The position numbers were made by a program, and so were the translations under genes. Positions 30,237-39,847 of a stretch of DNA of 64,000 nucleotides are shown one piece after another. Under the pieces are notes generated by a model. It saw only the letters and a list, made by a program, of their open reading frames with translations. It did no database searches and had not been told where the DNA came from. The DNA is taken from NCBI GenBank assembly GCA_903886485.1, contig CAISMH010000019.1, forward strand, positions 1 to 64,000. Direction: 5' to 3'. The stretch is from an uncultured Burkholderiales bacterium. GTDB lineage: Bacteria; Pseudomonadota; Gammaproteobacteria; Burkholderiales; Burkholderiaceae_C. Position 1 is the stretch's first letter, and every line of letters starts with the position of its first letter.

Positions 30237-30267
30237 ATTGAACAACTAAGTTGCACGATTGTTCAAT
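30237..30267. promoter_or_regulatory. Nested inverted repeats in the LysR divergent promoter
   Basis: ATTGAACAA (30237-30245) and TTGTTCAAT (30259-30267) form a perfect 9-bp inverted repeat with a 13-bp spacer. Inside it, CAACT-A-AGTTG (30243-30253) is a second perfect palindrome. Size and position between a LysR gene and its divergent target fit a LysR recognition site. Confidence 0.6.
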
Positions 30268-30314
30268 TTTTATCGTTGGGTGAATCAACCATTATTTGCT
30301 CCAATCAACGCGTG

Positions 30315-32432
30315 ATGCAGCCAACCGCCACCTCCCCCACCTCCCCCACCTTACGCCGTGAAGACGCGGCGCTGCTGCGCGGTGCGGCATGCTTTGGTCA
30401 AGATGTGGTGTTGCCAGGTGCCCTGCACTTGGCTTTTGTGCGCAGCACACAAGCCCATGCACGCATCACACACATCCATGCCTCAGCAGCGCTCACAATG
30501 CCCGGCATACGCGCTGTGTTGTGCGCCAAAGATTTGGGTCTGCGCACCATGCCCGCCATCAACCCCCTGCTGCCCTTGCTGCAAGAAGTGCGCTTCGATT
30601 TGCTCGCGCATGAAACCGTGGACTACGTGGGACAGGCAGTTGCAGTGGTTGTTGCCGAGACCCTGCAACAAGCTAGACATGCTGCAGCGCAGGTGCAATT
30701 GAGCTTACATCCCCTTGCTGTCAGCAGCGACTTTGACACACAAAGCGCGGTGGTCACACGCACACAACACCACCACGGCGAACTGCCCCACCATGCCCCC
30801 TGCGCCAGCGTGCAATTAAAGGTACCCCGACTTACCGCGATGCCGATGGAGCCGCGCGCATGCAGTGCGTCTTGGGATGAGGACACGCAGCGGCTCACCT
30901 TCAGGCTGGCGACTCAAACGCCCTCCAGGGCTCAAGCCGATGCGGCACATGTGCTGGGGATTGATGTGGCACAAGTGCGTGTGATCTGCCCGGACGTCGG
31001 CGGTGCGTTTGGTGCTCGTGCCTCCGTCAGCCCCGAAGATCTGCTGGTGGCGCTGACGGCAAAGCATTTACGCAGCACGGTGCGCTGGACGTCTTCGCGT
31101 TCGGAGGATTTCTTAGCAGGCATGCAAGGCCGCGGCGCTCAGCTTGAAGGGCAGTTGTGGTTAGACGAACAAGGCCGCATGCAAGGGCTCGCAGCCCAGT
31201 TGCATTTCACCTTAGGTGCATGGCTGCCCTACTCGGGCGTGGTGCCTTTGCGCAATGCGGCGCGCATCTTGCCTGGGCCGTATGCGCTGAATCATTTAAA
31301 AATTGACGGAATTGCCACACGCGCCAACACAGCGCCCGTGAACATTTACCGTGGCGCTGGGCGGCCAGAAGCTGCCTTGCTGATGGAGACCTTGATCGAC
31401 ATAGCAGCGCGCCGCCATGGCATGGACCCTGTGGATGTACGTTTGAAAAACTTAATACCCAAACAAGCCATGCCCTTCACGACAGCGAACGGCGAAGTGC
31501 TCGATTCAGGAGACTACGCACAAGCACTGACCCAAGCCTGTGACCGCTTTGGCTATGCGCATGAGCGGGCAGAACAGCTCAGACGCCGTGCGCAAGGTGA
31601 ATGCATAGGCCTTGGCATCGCCATGTACATTGAACCTTGTGGTCAGGGGTGGGAATCAGCATGCGTCACGCTCCACAGCGATGGACGCGTGACGGTGGCC
31701 AGCGGCTCTCCCGCTCAAGGTCAAGGACATGCCACGACTTATGCGCAGATCGCCGCTGACAGTTTGGGATGTGAGGTGCAGCAGGTTGAAGTACTGATGG
31801 GGGACTCACACACCTGCCCTGTGGGTATCGGCGCCTTGGCCAGTCGCAGCACTGCCATCGCTGGCAGCGCCATCGTGCAAGCCTGCGCAAATGTGCAGGC
31901 ACAAGCACGGCAAGGTGCCGCCTACCCCATCACCGCTGAGGAGCGATTCACTGCCCAAGAGGCATGGAGTTATGGCTGCGTCATGCTGCGTTTGAGCATC
32001 GATAGAGACACGGGGAAACCCACCATCGAGCGCTTGGTCTGGGTTGATGATGCGGGCCATATTGTCAAGCCCGTCTTGGCACACGGACAGCTCATCGGTG
32101 GTGCCGCCCAAGGTCTGGGACAAGCGCTGATGGAGCAACTCATTTATGACGAGCAGGGTCAGCTTGTCACCGGCTCTTTGATGGACTACGCCATCCCACG
32201 CGCCAGCGACATGCCAGACATCGACATCTTTTCCATGCAGACACCCAGCCCTCACAACTTGCTGGGCGCCAAGGGTGTGGGCGAAGCCGGATGCATTGGC
32301 ATCCCCGCCGCCTTGATGAATGCCGCACGCGATGCCTTGTCACCCCAAGGCGAAACGGATCTTCAGTTTCCACTCACGCCAGAAAAAATCTGGCTGGCCA
32401 TGCACACCACTCAACCGAAGGAAAAATCATGA
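30315..32432 (+). CDS. Molybdenum hydroxylase large subunit (CoxL/xanthine dehydrogenase family)
   Basis: Molybdopterin-cytosine-dinucleotide subunit that hydroxylates a carbon, usually next to a ring nitrogen. The protein is 705 aa. The a/b hammerhead fold is followed by CPDVGGAFGAR near residue 225. NIYRGAGRPEA near residue 345 resembles the AYRGAGR motif of form II CoxL, not the AYRCSFR of true CO dehydrogenase. The catalytic Glu is in GAKGVGEAGCIG near residue 660. Compared with relatives, about 60 residues appear to be missing after QAQARQG (near residue 535). ATG 30315 begins the operon; the stop overlaps the next gene (ATGA). Substrate unknown. Confidence 0.85.
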   Translation: MQPTATSPTSPTLRREDAALLRGAACFGQDVVLPGALHLAFVRSTQAHARITHIHASAALTMPGIRAVLCAKDLGLRTMPAINPLLPLLQEVRFDLLAHETVDYVGQAVAVVVAETLQQARHAAAQVQLSLHPLAVSSDFDTQSAVVTRTQHHHGELPHHAPCASVQLKVPRLTAMPMEPRACSASWDEDTQRLTFRLATQTPSRAQADAAHVLGIDVAQVRVICPDVGGAFGARASVSPEDLLVALTAKHLRSTVRWTSSRSEDFLAGMQGRGAQLEGQLWLDEQGRMQGLAAQLHFTLGAWLPYSGVVPLRNAARILPGPYALNHLKIDGIATRANTAPVNIYRGAGRPEAALLMETLIDIAARRHGMDPVDVRLKNLIPKQAMPFTTANGEVLDSGDYAQALTQACDRFGYAHERAEQLRRRAQGECIGLGIAMYIEPCGQGWESACVTLHSDGRVTVASGSPAQGQGHATTYAQIAADSLGCEVQQVEVLMGDSHTCPVGIGALASRSTAIAGSAIVQACANVQAQARQGAAYPITAEERFTAQEAWSYGCVMLRLSIDRDTGKPTIERLVWVDDAGHIVKPVLAHGQLIGGAAQGLGQALMEQLIYDEQGQLVTGSLMDYAIPRASDMPDIDIFSMQTPSPHNLLGAKGVGEAGCIGIPAALMNAARDALSPQGETDLQFPLTPEKIWLAMHTTQPKEKS

Positions 32433-33409
32433 AGTACAAAAAATCAGAAGCCAAAGAATATGCCCGCGAACACATGGTAGGTGTGTGGGCCGCCAACCTC
32501 ACGCCCTTTGATGACGCACTGAAGCTCGATGAAAAAGCCTACCGCGAGAACTTGAACCACTGGATCAACACACTCAACTTGGGCGGTTTGTTCATCGCGG
32601 GTAAACAAGCCGAGTTCTTTTCGATGAGCTTGGCAGAGCGCAAACGGTTGATGGAATTGTCCGTAGAAGTGGCTTACGAAGCAGGCAATCGTGATGGCAA
32701 AGGACATTGCGGCATCGTCACCTCTTGCTCAGACACCAACTTGGATGTGGTGCTGGACTTGGCCAAACATTCACAAGCCATTGGCGCCGACTACGTGATC
32801 GTGCACAGCCCTGTGCTGCACTTTGGCGCCGACACGGACGAAACCATTTACGAGTACTACCGATATTTGTCGGAAAAAATTGACATCGGCTTGGCGATGT
32901 GGAACCACCCCGACTGTGGCTATGTGATGAGTCCAGAGCTCTGCGCCCGCATCGCAGACTTGCCTAACGTGGTCGCGATCAAATACAGCACAGACCGCGA
33001 AAAGTACAAACGCCTCACCGAGATGGTGGGCCACAAAATTCATGTCAGCAACCCAGATGAGCCTGATTGGCTAGAAAACATCTTGGAATACGGCTGGAAA
33101 CTCTACCTCTGCTCGACGCCTCCGTTCTTACTGCAGACAGCCGCAGACCAACGCATGAACGCTTACACCCAACTGGCTTTTGCAGGCAAGTTTGACGAAG
33201 CGCGCCAAGTACGCGACAGCTTGAACTCCGTGCGTGAGGCCTTTAAGCAATCCAAACCCAAAGGCAAACCGCAAGCGCATGCCAAGTATTGGCAAGAACT
33301 CATTGGCCAGCACGGTGGGCCCGTGCGTCGCCCTTTGTTGCAACTCACCGAAGCGGAGCGTGAAGTCACAAGACAAGCCGTGGCCCGCTCAGGTCTGAAA
33401 TTGTCCTAA
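32429..33409 (+). CDS. Dihydrodipicolinate synthase (DapA/NAL) superfamily lyase
   Basis: A 326-aa TIM-barrel protein of the class I aldolase DapA superfamily. The Schiff-base lysine is expected in VVAIKYSTD near residue 190 and the early GVWAANLTPFDD segment matches the family start. At 326 aa it is longer than DapA (about 292), with a C-terminal extension, in the size range of the hydratase-aldolases that cut pyruvate from aromatic side chains. It does not show close NahE-type sequence. It is inserted between the large and small subunits of the hydroxylase, with ATGA coupling, so it should act on the same pathway. It is not the lysine-pathway DapA. Substrate unknown. Confidence 0.8.
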   Translation: MKYKKSEAKEYAREHMVGVWAANLTPFDDALKLDEKAYRENLNHWINTLNLGGLFIAGKQAEFFSMSLAERKRLMELSVEVAYEAGNRDGKGHCGIVTSCSDTNLDVVLDLAKHSQAIGADYVIVHSPVLHFGADTDETIYEYYRYLSEKIDIGLAMWNHPDCGYVMSPELCARIADLPNVVAIKYSTDREKYKRLTEMVGHKIHVSNPDEPDWLENILEYGWKLYLCSTPPFLLQTAADQRMNAYTQLAFAGKFDEARQVRDSLNSVREAFKQSKPKGKPQAHAKYWQELIGQHGGPVRRPLLQLTEAEREVTRQAVARSGLKLS

Positions 33410-33414
33410 ATTTC

Positions 33415-33897
33415 GTGCACACCGTTCCACTCACCCTGCATCTGAATCATCGAGCCGTGTCGCTCGAGGTGGCACCATCTTCCCTGCTGATTGATGTGTT
33501 GCGGGAACAATGCCAACTCACAGGGTCACACCAAGGCTGCGACACAGCGCAATGCGGTGCCTGCACGGTACTGGTCAATGACAAAGCCATCAAATCATGC
33601 AACCGATTGGCCCTGCAGTGTGCTGATCAAACAGTGCTGACCATTGAGGGCGTGGCACCCAATGAACAAGCTTTACATGTGATGCAGCAATGCTTCAGCC
33701 AGCATCACGCCCTGCAATGCGGCTTTTGCACACCTGGATTTGTGATGCGGGCCTTGGCCATGGTGCACGAAGATGTGCCGGCCACGCCTGAAGCGGTGCG
33801 TGACGCCTTGTCTGGCAACCTTTGTCGTTGCACAGGTTATGAAGGCATCGTCGAGGCGATTTGCGAAGCCTTGGCGCTTCTGAGGCTGGAGCGCTGA
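33415..33897 (+). CDS. Molybdenum hydroxylase small [2Fe-2S] subunit
   Basis: A 160-aa iron-sulfur subunit (CoxS family). The plant-ferredoxin-like cluster ligands are in GCDTAQCGACTV with a later Cys in KSCNR. The second cluster ligands are in CGFCTPGF and NLCRCTGYEG. It passes electrons from the Mo site to FAD. A GTG at 33415 is used as start, as no earlier ATG exists and the ferredoxin domain begins at once. It lies 5 nt after the DapA-like gene and overlaps the next by TGATG. Confidence 0.92.
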   Translation: MHTVPLTLHLNHRAVSLEVAPSSLLIDVLREQCQLTGSHQGCDTAQCGACTVLVNDKAIKSCNRLALQCADQTVLTIEGVAPNEQALHVMQQCFSQHHALQCGFCTPGFVMRALAMVHEDVPATPEAVRDALSGNLCRCTGYEGIVEAICEALALLRLER

Positions 33898-35315
33898 TGT
33901 CCAACACCGACTACCTGCGGCCGCGTTCGATCGCTGAAGTCTCACAGTGCTTGGCATCGTTTCCAGAGGCGCAACTGTTGGCGGGTGGGCAGAGTTTGTT
34001 GGCGGCATGGCGACTTGGGCTTTGCAAGCCCACACATTTTGTTGATCTGCAAGACGTCCCTGACTTGAACGACATTCGCTCAGAAGATGGGGCGCTTTGG
34101 ATAGGTGCCATGTGCACGCATGCGCAAATTGCGGCCAGTCCGCTGATCGTCTCGCAAATTCCCATGCTCCGTGTCTTAGCGCAGGGCATCGCTGACGCCC
34201 AAATTCGCAACGTGGGCACAATCGGTGGGGCTTTGGCCAATAACGACCCAGCGGCATGCTGGCCCGCGGGCGTCTTAGCCATGGATGCCAGCATCGTGAC
34301 CAACCATCGCGTGATCCCTGCTGATGCATTTTTCGAGGGTCTTTTCAGCACGGCGTTACAAAACGGCGAATGGATTCTGGGCGTTCGCTTCCCACGCGTG
34401 GCATGGGCGCACTATTTGAAATTTGAGCAAGCAGCTTCGCGATTTGCATTGGTCGGCGTGGCTGTGGCGCGATCCACGCGCGGGCAAGTCCGCGTCTCGA
34501 TTACAGGCTTAGGCCAAGGCGTCACGCGCTGGACGGATGCAGAAACTGCCCTCACTTCACAGTGGGGCGTGCACGCCTTGAACGAGCTAGCCTTTGATGC
34601 AGAGGCTGCACAAACCGATGTCCATGCCAGTGGGTTCTATCGCGCGCATTTGGTATCTGTGTTAACCCGTCGCGCGGTCGCCATCGACACCGGTGAGCCA
34701 TCCCTGATGCCGCCGACTCGCACGCCTGTCTTGCGCGAAGCGCCTACGCCTTCACAAGGCCGCCTGCGGGGTAGCAGTCTGCTACAAGCTTCCCCTGATC
34801 GGGTGTGGCAGCAGTTGCTAGACCCCGCTGTGCTTCAACGCTGTATTCCCGGCTGTGCAGCCATGACACTCACCCAACCTGAGCACTACCAAGCGCTCAT
34901 CAAAGTTGGCTTAGGCCCCATTTCTGCAACTTTTACAACACAGATTGCGCTCTTCACCGAGCCACCTCAGGCCTCGCAAAGCCCCATGCGCTGTCGATTG
35001 GTTCTCACCGGCGAAGCAGGTGCTTTGGGTGAAGGCAAAGCCACTGTCTTCGTGCAACTGGATACTGTCCATGACCCACAAACGAAACACATCAACACGC
35101 GTCTGAATTGGCAAGCCACGCCAGAATTGACGGGCAAGATAGCGCAACTGGGCAACCGGCTGATGGACGCTACCGCGCTCAATTTGAGTCAACAATTTTT
35201 CAACCGTTTCAGTGGGGTGCTATCTGGCGACACCACACCTCCAAACCAAAAGTTTTCCCTTTATGCTTTGACCACCAATGTCAAGCAATGGTTTCTGCGT
35301 TTCTTTGAAAGGTAA
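33897..35315 (+). CDS. Fused molybdenum hydroxylase FAD subunit and CoxG domain
   Basis: A 472-aa fusion. Residues 1-285 are the FAD-binding medium subunit (CoxM), with the FAD motifs LLAGGQSLLAAWR near residue 29 and NVGTIGGALANNDPAA near 110. Residues about 300-450 are a CoxG/SRPBCC domain (LRGSSLLQASPDRVWQQLLDP, RCIPGCAAM, TGEAGALGEGKATV). CoxG in CO dehydrogenase anchors the enzyme to the membrane and helps electron transfer. The linker is Pro-rich. The normal arrangement is two genes. Overlaps the small subunit gene by one base. Confidence 0.87.
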   Translation: MSNTDYLRPRSIAEVSQCLASFPEAQLLAGGQSLLAAWRLGLCKPTHFVDLQDVPDLNDIRSEDGALWIGAMCTHAQIAASPLIVSQIPMLRVLAQGIADAQIRNVGTIGGALANNDPAACWPAGVLAMDASIVTNHRVIPADAFFEGLFSTALQNGEWILGVRFPRVAWAHYLKFEQAASRFALVGVAVARSTRGQVRVSITGLGQGVTRWTDAETALTSQWGVHALNELAFDAEAAQTDVHASGFYRAHLVSVLTRRAVAIDTGEPSLMPPTRTPVLREAPTPSQGRLRGSSLLQASPDRVWQQLLDPAVLQRCIPGCAAMTLTQPEHYQALIKVGLGPISATFTTQIALFTEPPQASQSPMRCRLVLTGEAGALGEGKATVFVQLDTVHDPQTKHINTRLNWQATPELTGKIAQLGNRLMDATALNLSQQFFNRFSGVLSGDTTPPNQKFSLYALTTNVKQWFLRFFER

Positions 35316-35927
<612 letters not shown>

Positions 35928-35929
35928 TT

Positions 35930-35947
35930 TATTTCAAGATTAAAATT
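35930..35947 (+). promoter_or_regulatory. Second copy of the MarR-type operator before the LIV transporter
   Basis: TATTTCAAGATTAAAATT matches the palindrome at 21438-21455 at 15 of 18 positions, in the same orientation. A -10-like CATAAT (35923-35928) lies one base upstream, the same geometry as at the first site. A separate 12-bp palindrome AAAATTAATTTT (35942-35953) overlaps it. No clear -35 box is visible. Confidence 0.6.
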
Positions 35948-35981
35948 AATTTTGCTTTTTCCTTCAACCAAGAGGCCATCC

Positions 35982-37154
35982 ATGATGAAACTAGCGGTCA
36001 AGTCTTTCTCCCTCGCCTGCGTTCTCGCACTCACCAGTGTGGGCAGCTACGCGCAACAACCTTTGAAGATTGGTTTTTTGGGGACGCTCTCGGGCCCCGC
36101 TGGTGCCCTTGGCCAAGACCAATACGATGCCTTCATGCTGGGCATTGAGCATTTGGGCGGTAAGCTGGGCAACAGCGCGGTGCAAGTGCTCAAAGAAGAT
36201 GACCAACTCAAGCCAGACTTAGGTGTTGAGTTGGCCAAGAAATTGATTGAGAAAGAAAAAGTCAACATCATCACGGGCGTGACCTTCTCCAACGTCATGA
36301 TGGCGGTTCATAAGCCGATCACCGACGCTGGCGTCTTCTTGATTGGCTCTAACGCAGGCCCCACACCGATCACGGGCAAGGGTTGTAGCCCCATGTATTT
36401 CTCTACCTCTTGGAACAACGACTCCTTGCACGAATCCATGGGCGCTTATGCACGCGAGCAAGGCTTCAAGCGTGTGTATTTGATGGCGCCCAACTACCAA
36501 GCGGGTAAAGATGCGTTGGCAGGTTTCAAAACCCAATACAAAGGTGCGGCCCTTGACGAGGTCTATACCCAAATTAACCAGCCAGACTACTCGGCTGAAA
36601 TTGCCCAAATGCAAGCGGCCAAGCCTGATGCGGTGTATGTGTTTTATCCAGGCGGCATGGGCGTGAACTTTGTGAAGCAATATCAACAAGCAGGCTTATT
36701 AGGTAAGGTGCCACTGTTGTCCGCCTCGACCGTAGACGGCACCACGCTCCCCGCGCTCAAAGACATTGCCTTGGGCGTCATCACGAGCTCGCCTTACAGC
36801 CCAGACATTGACAATCCACAAAACAAAAAATTCGTCGACGACTTCCGCAAAAAATTCAACCGCGTGCCCTCGTTGTATGCAGCACAAAGCTACGACGCTG
36901 CCATGCTGTTGAACTCTGCCTTGCTCAAAACACAGGGAAAAGTAGATCGCGAACAGTTTCGTGCCGCTCTGAAACAAGCCAACTTCAAATCAGTCGCGGG
37001 CCCCTTCAAGTTCAACAACAACCAGTTCCCGATTCGTAACTTCTACCGCGTGGACGTCGCCAAAGACAGCAGCGGTCAGGCTGCCTTGGTGAACAAAGGT
37101 ATCGTGCTGAAAGATCACGCCGACGCGTACGCCAGCCAGTGCACCATGAACTGA
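35982..37154 (+). CDS. LIV-type ABC transporter substrate-binding protein
   Basis: Periplasmic binding protein of 390 aa (peripheral-binding type 1 fold). A signal peptide ends at SYAQQ near residue 24. Mature regions GFLGTLSGPAGALGQDQYDAF and FLIGSNAGPTPITGKGC bind the ligand. Relatives in Burkholderiales import aromatic acids such as benzoate or anthranilate-like compounds. The start is one of two adjacent ATGs (35982 or 35985). AGAGG lies upstream. It leads a five-gene transporter under the operator at 35930. Confidence 0.9.
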   Translation: MMKLAVKSFSLACVLALTSVGSYAQQPLKIGFLGTLSGPAGALGQDQYDAFMLGIEHLGGKLGNSAVQVLKEDDQLKPDLGVELAKKLIEKEKVNIITGVTFSNVMMAVHKPITDAGVFLIGSNAGPTPITGKGCSPMYFSTSWNNDSLHESMGAYAREQGFKRVYLMAPNYQAGKDALAGFKTQYKGAALDEVYTQINQPDYSAEIAQMQAAKPDAVYVFYPGGMGVNFVKQYQQAGLLGKVPLLSASTVDGTTLPALKDIALGVITSSPYSPDIDNPQNKKFVDDFRKKFNRVPSLYAAQSYDAAMLLNSALLKTQGKVDREQFRAALKQANFKSVAGPFKFNNNQFPIRNFYRVDVAKDSSGQAALVNKGIVLKDHADAYASQCTMN

Positions 37155-37203
37155 TGCTGATTTTCAAGGCGTTAGCTCCAGCGACACCTCATAGGCTTGG
37201 CTC

Positions 37204-38124
37204 ATGACGTCGTCGCTGTTTTTCATCCAACTCCTCAACGGCCTACAACTCGGGGTGTTGCTCTTTATGCTGTCGGCGGGTTTGACGCTGGTGTTCGGCA
37301 TCATGAGTTTCGTTAACTTGGCGCATGGCTGCCTTTACATGATGGGGGCTTACTTCGCGGCCACGGTGTACGCAGCGACTGACTCGTTTGTTGCCGCTGG
37401 CGTTGCAGCGGTCTTGGGCGGTGGCTTGTTGGCTGCTTTGGTGGAGTGGGTGGTGGCACGACGTTTGTATAGCCGCGACCACCTCGACCATGTGCTCGCC
37501 ACCTTTGGGTTGATTTTATTTTTCAATGAACTGGCCCGTTGGGTGTGGGGTGCATCGCCCTCTTACATGAATGTGCCCCATGCCCTGTCGGGAACGCTTG
37601 ATATCTTGGGTGTGATGTACCCCATGTACCGCTTCGCCATCATCAGTGCAGGGTTAATCGCTGCGCTGGGTTGTTACCTGTTGATTGCGAAAACACGCGT
37701 GGGCATGTTGATTCGCGCAGGCTCACTCAACCCCACCATGGTGGCCGCCTTGGGGGTAAACATCCGGTTGCTCAACGCCTTGGTGTTTTCTCTTGGGGGC
37801 GCATTGGCTGGGTTGGCAGGTTTGATGAGCAGCCCCATCTTGTCGGTGCAACCCGGCATGGGGGAACCTATTTTGATTTTGGTCATGATCGTCATCGTGA
37901 TTGGCGGCATTGGCTCAGTGCAAGGTGCTTTCTATGCCGCCTTGATGGTGGGTGTGATTGATACAGCGGGGCGCGCTTTCTTGCCCATGTTGCTGCGTGA
38001 ATTCATTGACCGCAGCAGTGCTCAAGCGGCTGGACCAGCCATCGCCTCTATGCTGACTTGCATCTTCATGGCGACCGTGTTGGCCATACGACCCCAGGGC
38101 TTGTTCCCAGTAAAAAACAAATGA
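37204..38124 (+). CDS. LIV-type ABC transporter permease (LivH family)
   Basis: Inner-membrane permease of 306 aa with about eight hydrophobic segments. The N-terminal GLTLVFGIMSFVNLAHG and later ILVMIVIVIGGIGSVQGAF are the LivH signatures. It starts 49 nt after the binding-protein gene and couples with the next permease by ATGA. Confidence 0.92.
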   Translation: MTSSLFFIQLLNGLQLGVLLFMLSAGLTLVFGIMSFVNLAHGCLYMMGAYFAATVYAATDSFVAAGVAAVLGGGLLAALVEWVVARRLYSRDHLDHVLATFGLILFFNELARWVWGASPSYMNVPHALSGTLDILGVMYPMYRFAIISAGLIAALGCYLLIAKTRVGMLIRAGSLNPTMVAALGVNIRLLNALVFSLGGALAGLAGLMSSPILSVQPGMGEPILILVMIVIVIGGIGSVQGAFYAALMVGVIDTAGRAFLPMLLREFIDRSSAQAAGPAIASMLTCIFMATVLAIRPQGLFPVKNK

Positions 38125-39083
38125 AAACGCGTATCACGTTGGTCATCACCATCAGCCTCTTACTGCTTTTGGCTCTGCTACCTGTGTATGCAGGGTGGGT
38201 AGAAGAGCCTTTCTTGCTGACCTTTTCGACCCGCGCCTTGGTGCTGGCCTTGGCAGCGCTCAGTTTGAATATCGTGCTCGGCTTTGGTGGCATGGTGAGT
38301 TTTGGACATGCCTTGTACCTCGGCCTTGGCGCCTACAGCGTGGGCATTTTGGCAAGCCATGGCGTGGATAACGTTGCGGTGCAATTACTGGTCACGGTGG
38401 TGCTGTGTGGGCTGGTCGGCTTAGCCACAGGCTGGGTGTCCATGCGGACCAGTGGCATTGGTTTCATCATGATCACCTTGGCATTTGCCCAAATGTTTTA
38501 TTACTTATTTGTCAGCCTCAAACCTTATGGTGGCGATGATGGTTTGTCCATCTCGTTGCGCAGCAACTTACTTGGTTTGAATATGGGCGACCCCCTCACG
38601 CTTTACTACACGGCCTTTGCGTGTGTGTTGGCCGTGGTGGTTTGGACACAGCACATGGTGCAGGCGCCCTTTGGCATGGTGCTGCAAGGATGCCGCATGA
38701 ACGAGCGGCGAATGAATGCTTTGGGTTTTCATACCCTGCGTTACAAACTCAGCGCTTATGTGCTGGCTTGCGTGATCGCCGGTGTCGCCGGATTTCTATA
38801 TGCCAACTTGACCGGTTACGCTTCGCCCGCCTATCTGGCTTGGACTGTCTCAGGCGAACTCATTGTGATGGTGGTGCTAGGAGGCATGGGCACGGTGCTG
38901 GGTCCACTGGTCGGTGCGTTGACCTTGTTGGGCTGTGAAGAACTGCTCAAGGGTATGACTGAGCACTGGGCCATCGTCTTAGGTCCGCTGATCGTGCTGG
39001 TGGTTCTGCTCGCTCGGCGCGGCTTGTATGGCCTAGCGCTGGATTGGGATGCGCGCCATGCGCAGCTGAAGGAACAGCCATGA
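38121..39083 (+). CDS. LIV-type ABC transporter permease (LivM family)
   Basis: Second permease of the transporter, 320 aa, about nine membrane segments. ALAALSLNIVLGFGGMVSFGHA and ELIVMVVLGGMGTVLGP are typical of LivM. The ATG overlaps the LivH stop; a longer frame beginning at 38058 is rejected. Confidence 0.92.
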   Translation: MKTRITLVITISLLLLLALLPVYAGWVEEPFLLTFSTRALVLALAALSLNIVLGFGGMVSFGHALYLGLGAYSVGILASHGVDNVAVQLLVTVVLCGLVGLATGWVSMRTSGIGFIMITLAFAQMFYYLFVSLKPYGGDDGLSISLRSNLLGLNMGDPLTLYYTAFACVLAVVVWTQHMVQAPFGMVLQGCRMNERRMNALGFHTLRYKLSAYVLACVIAGVAGFLYANLTGYASPAYLAWTVSGELIVMVVLGGMGTVLGPLVGALTLLGCEELLKGMTEHWAIVLGPLIVLVVLLARRGLYGLALDWDARHAQLKEQP

Positions 39084-39847
39084 CCACGCTGCGCACAGCG
39101 CCCCTACAAACGCAAGCCTTGGTCAAACGCTATGGCGGCCTACTCGCCACAGACAATGTGAGCTTGTGCTTAGCCAGCGGCGAGCTGCACGCCATCATTG
39201 GGCCCAACGGTGCTGGCAAAACCACACTCATCGGTCAACTCGGAGGGGAGCTTCAACCCGACAGCGGTGACGTGTTTTTGCAAGGTGAATGTGTCACGGC
39301 ACTGCCCGCCGCTGAACGCGCTTTGCGAGGTTTGGCAAGGTCTTACCAAATCTCATCTGCCTTTCCTGAATTCACCGTGCTTGAGTGCGTGGCCTTGGCC
39401 AAACAGGTCCACTCTGGCCATAGCTTTGGCGCATGGCGTGCACTGCTACAACGCAGGCACTTGGTCGACACAGCGGAACTCGCTATTACCCAAGCCGGAT
39501 TGAGCCACCGCATCACCCAACGCGTGTCTGACCTGGCACACGGCGAACGCCGTCAACTCGAATTAGCCATGGTCTTGGTTGGAAATCCAAAAGTTTTGCT
39601 GCTGGACGAACCCATGGCGGGCATGAGCCACCAAGAATCCATGAAAGTGGTCGACTTATTGGCGGCACTCAAAGGTCGCTACACGCTGCTGCTGGTCGAA
39701 CACGACATGCAAGCCGTGTTCGCTTTGGCAGACACCATCTCCGTCTTGGTCAACGGTGCCATCATTGCCACTGGCAAACCCGAGGACATTCGCCAAAACC
39801 CAGAAGTACGCACGGCATACTTGGGTGATGAGGAGCTACCCGAATGA
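39080..39847 (+). CDS. LIV-type ABC transporter ATP-binding protein (LivG family)
   Basis: A 255-aa ATPase. Walker A GPNGAGKTTL is near residue 41, the Q loop is followed by a LivG-type insertion, and Walker B is LLLDEPMAGM. The ABC signature is degenerate: SDLAHGERRQLELAM in place of LSGGQ, as usual for this LivG group. AAGGA precedes the start and it overlaps livM by ATGA. Confidence 0.92.
   Translation: MTTLRTAPLQTQALVKRYGGLLATDNVSLCLASGELHAIIGPNGAGKTTLIGQLGGELQPDSGDVFLQGECVTALPAAERALRGLARSYQISSAFPEFTVLECVALAKQVHSGHSFGAWRALLQRRHLVDTAELAITQAGLSHRITQRVSDLAHGERRQLELAMVLVGNPKVLLLDEPMAGMSHQESMKVVDLLAALKGRYTLLLVEHDMQAVFALADTISVLVNGAIIATGKPEDIRQNPEVRTAYLGDEELPE

Noticed and set aside
32429-33409. 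Lysine-pathway dapA
   Set aside because: Too long, coupled to hydroxylase genes and lacking the usual DapA neighbours.
30315-35315. True aerobic CO dehydrogenase (coxMSL)
   Set aside because: The large subunit has the form II-like YRGAGR motif, not AYRCSFR, and the neighbours are aromatic-catabolism genes; coxDEF are absent.
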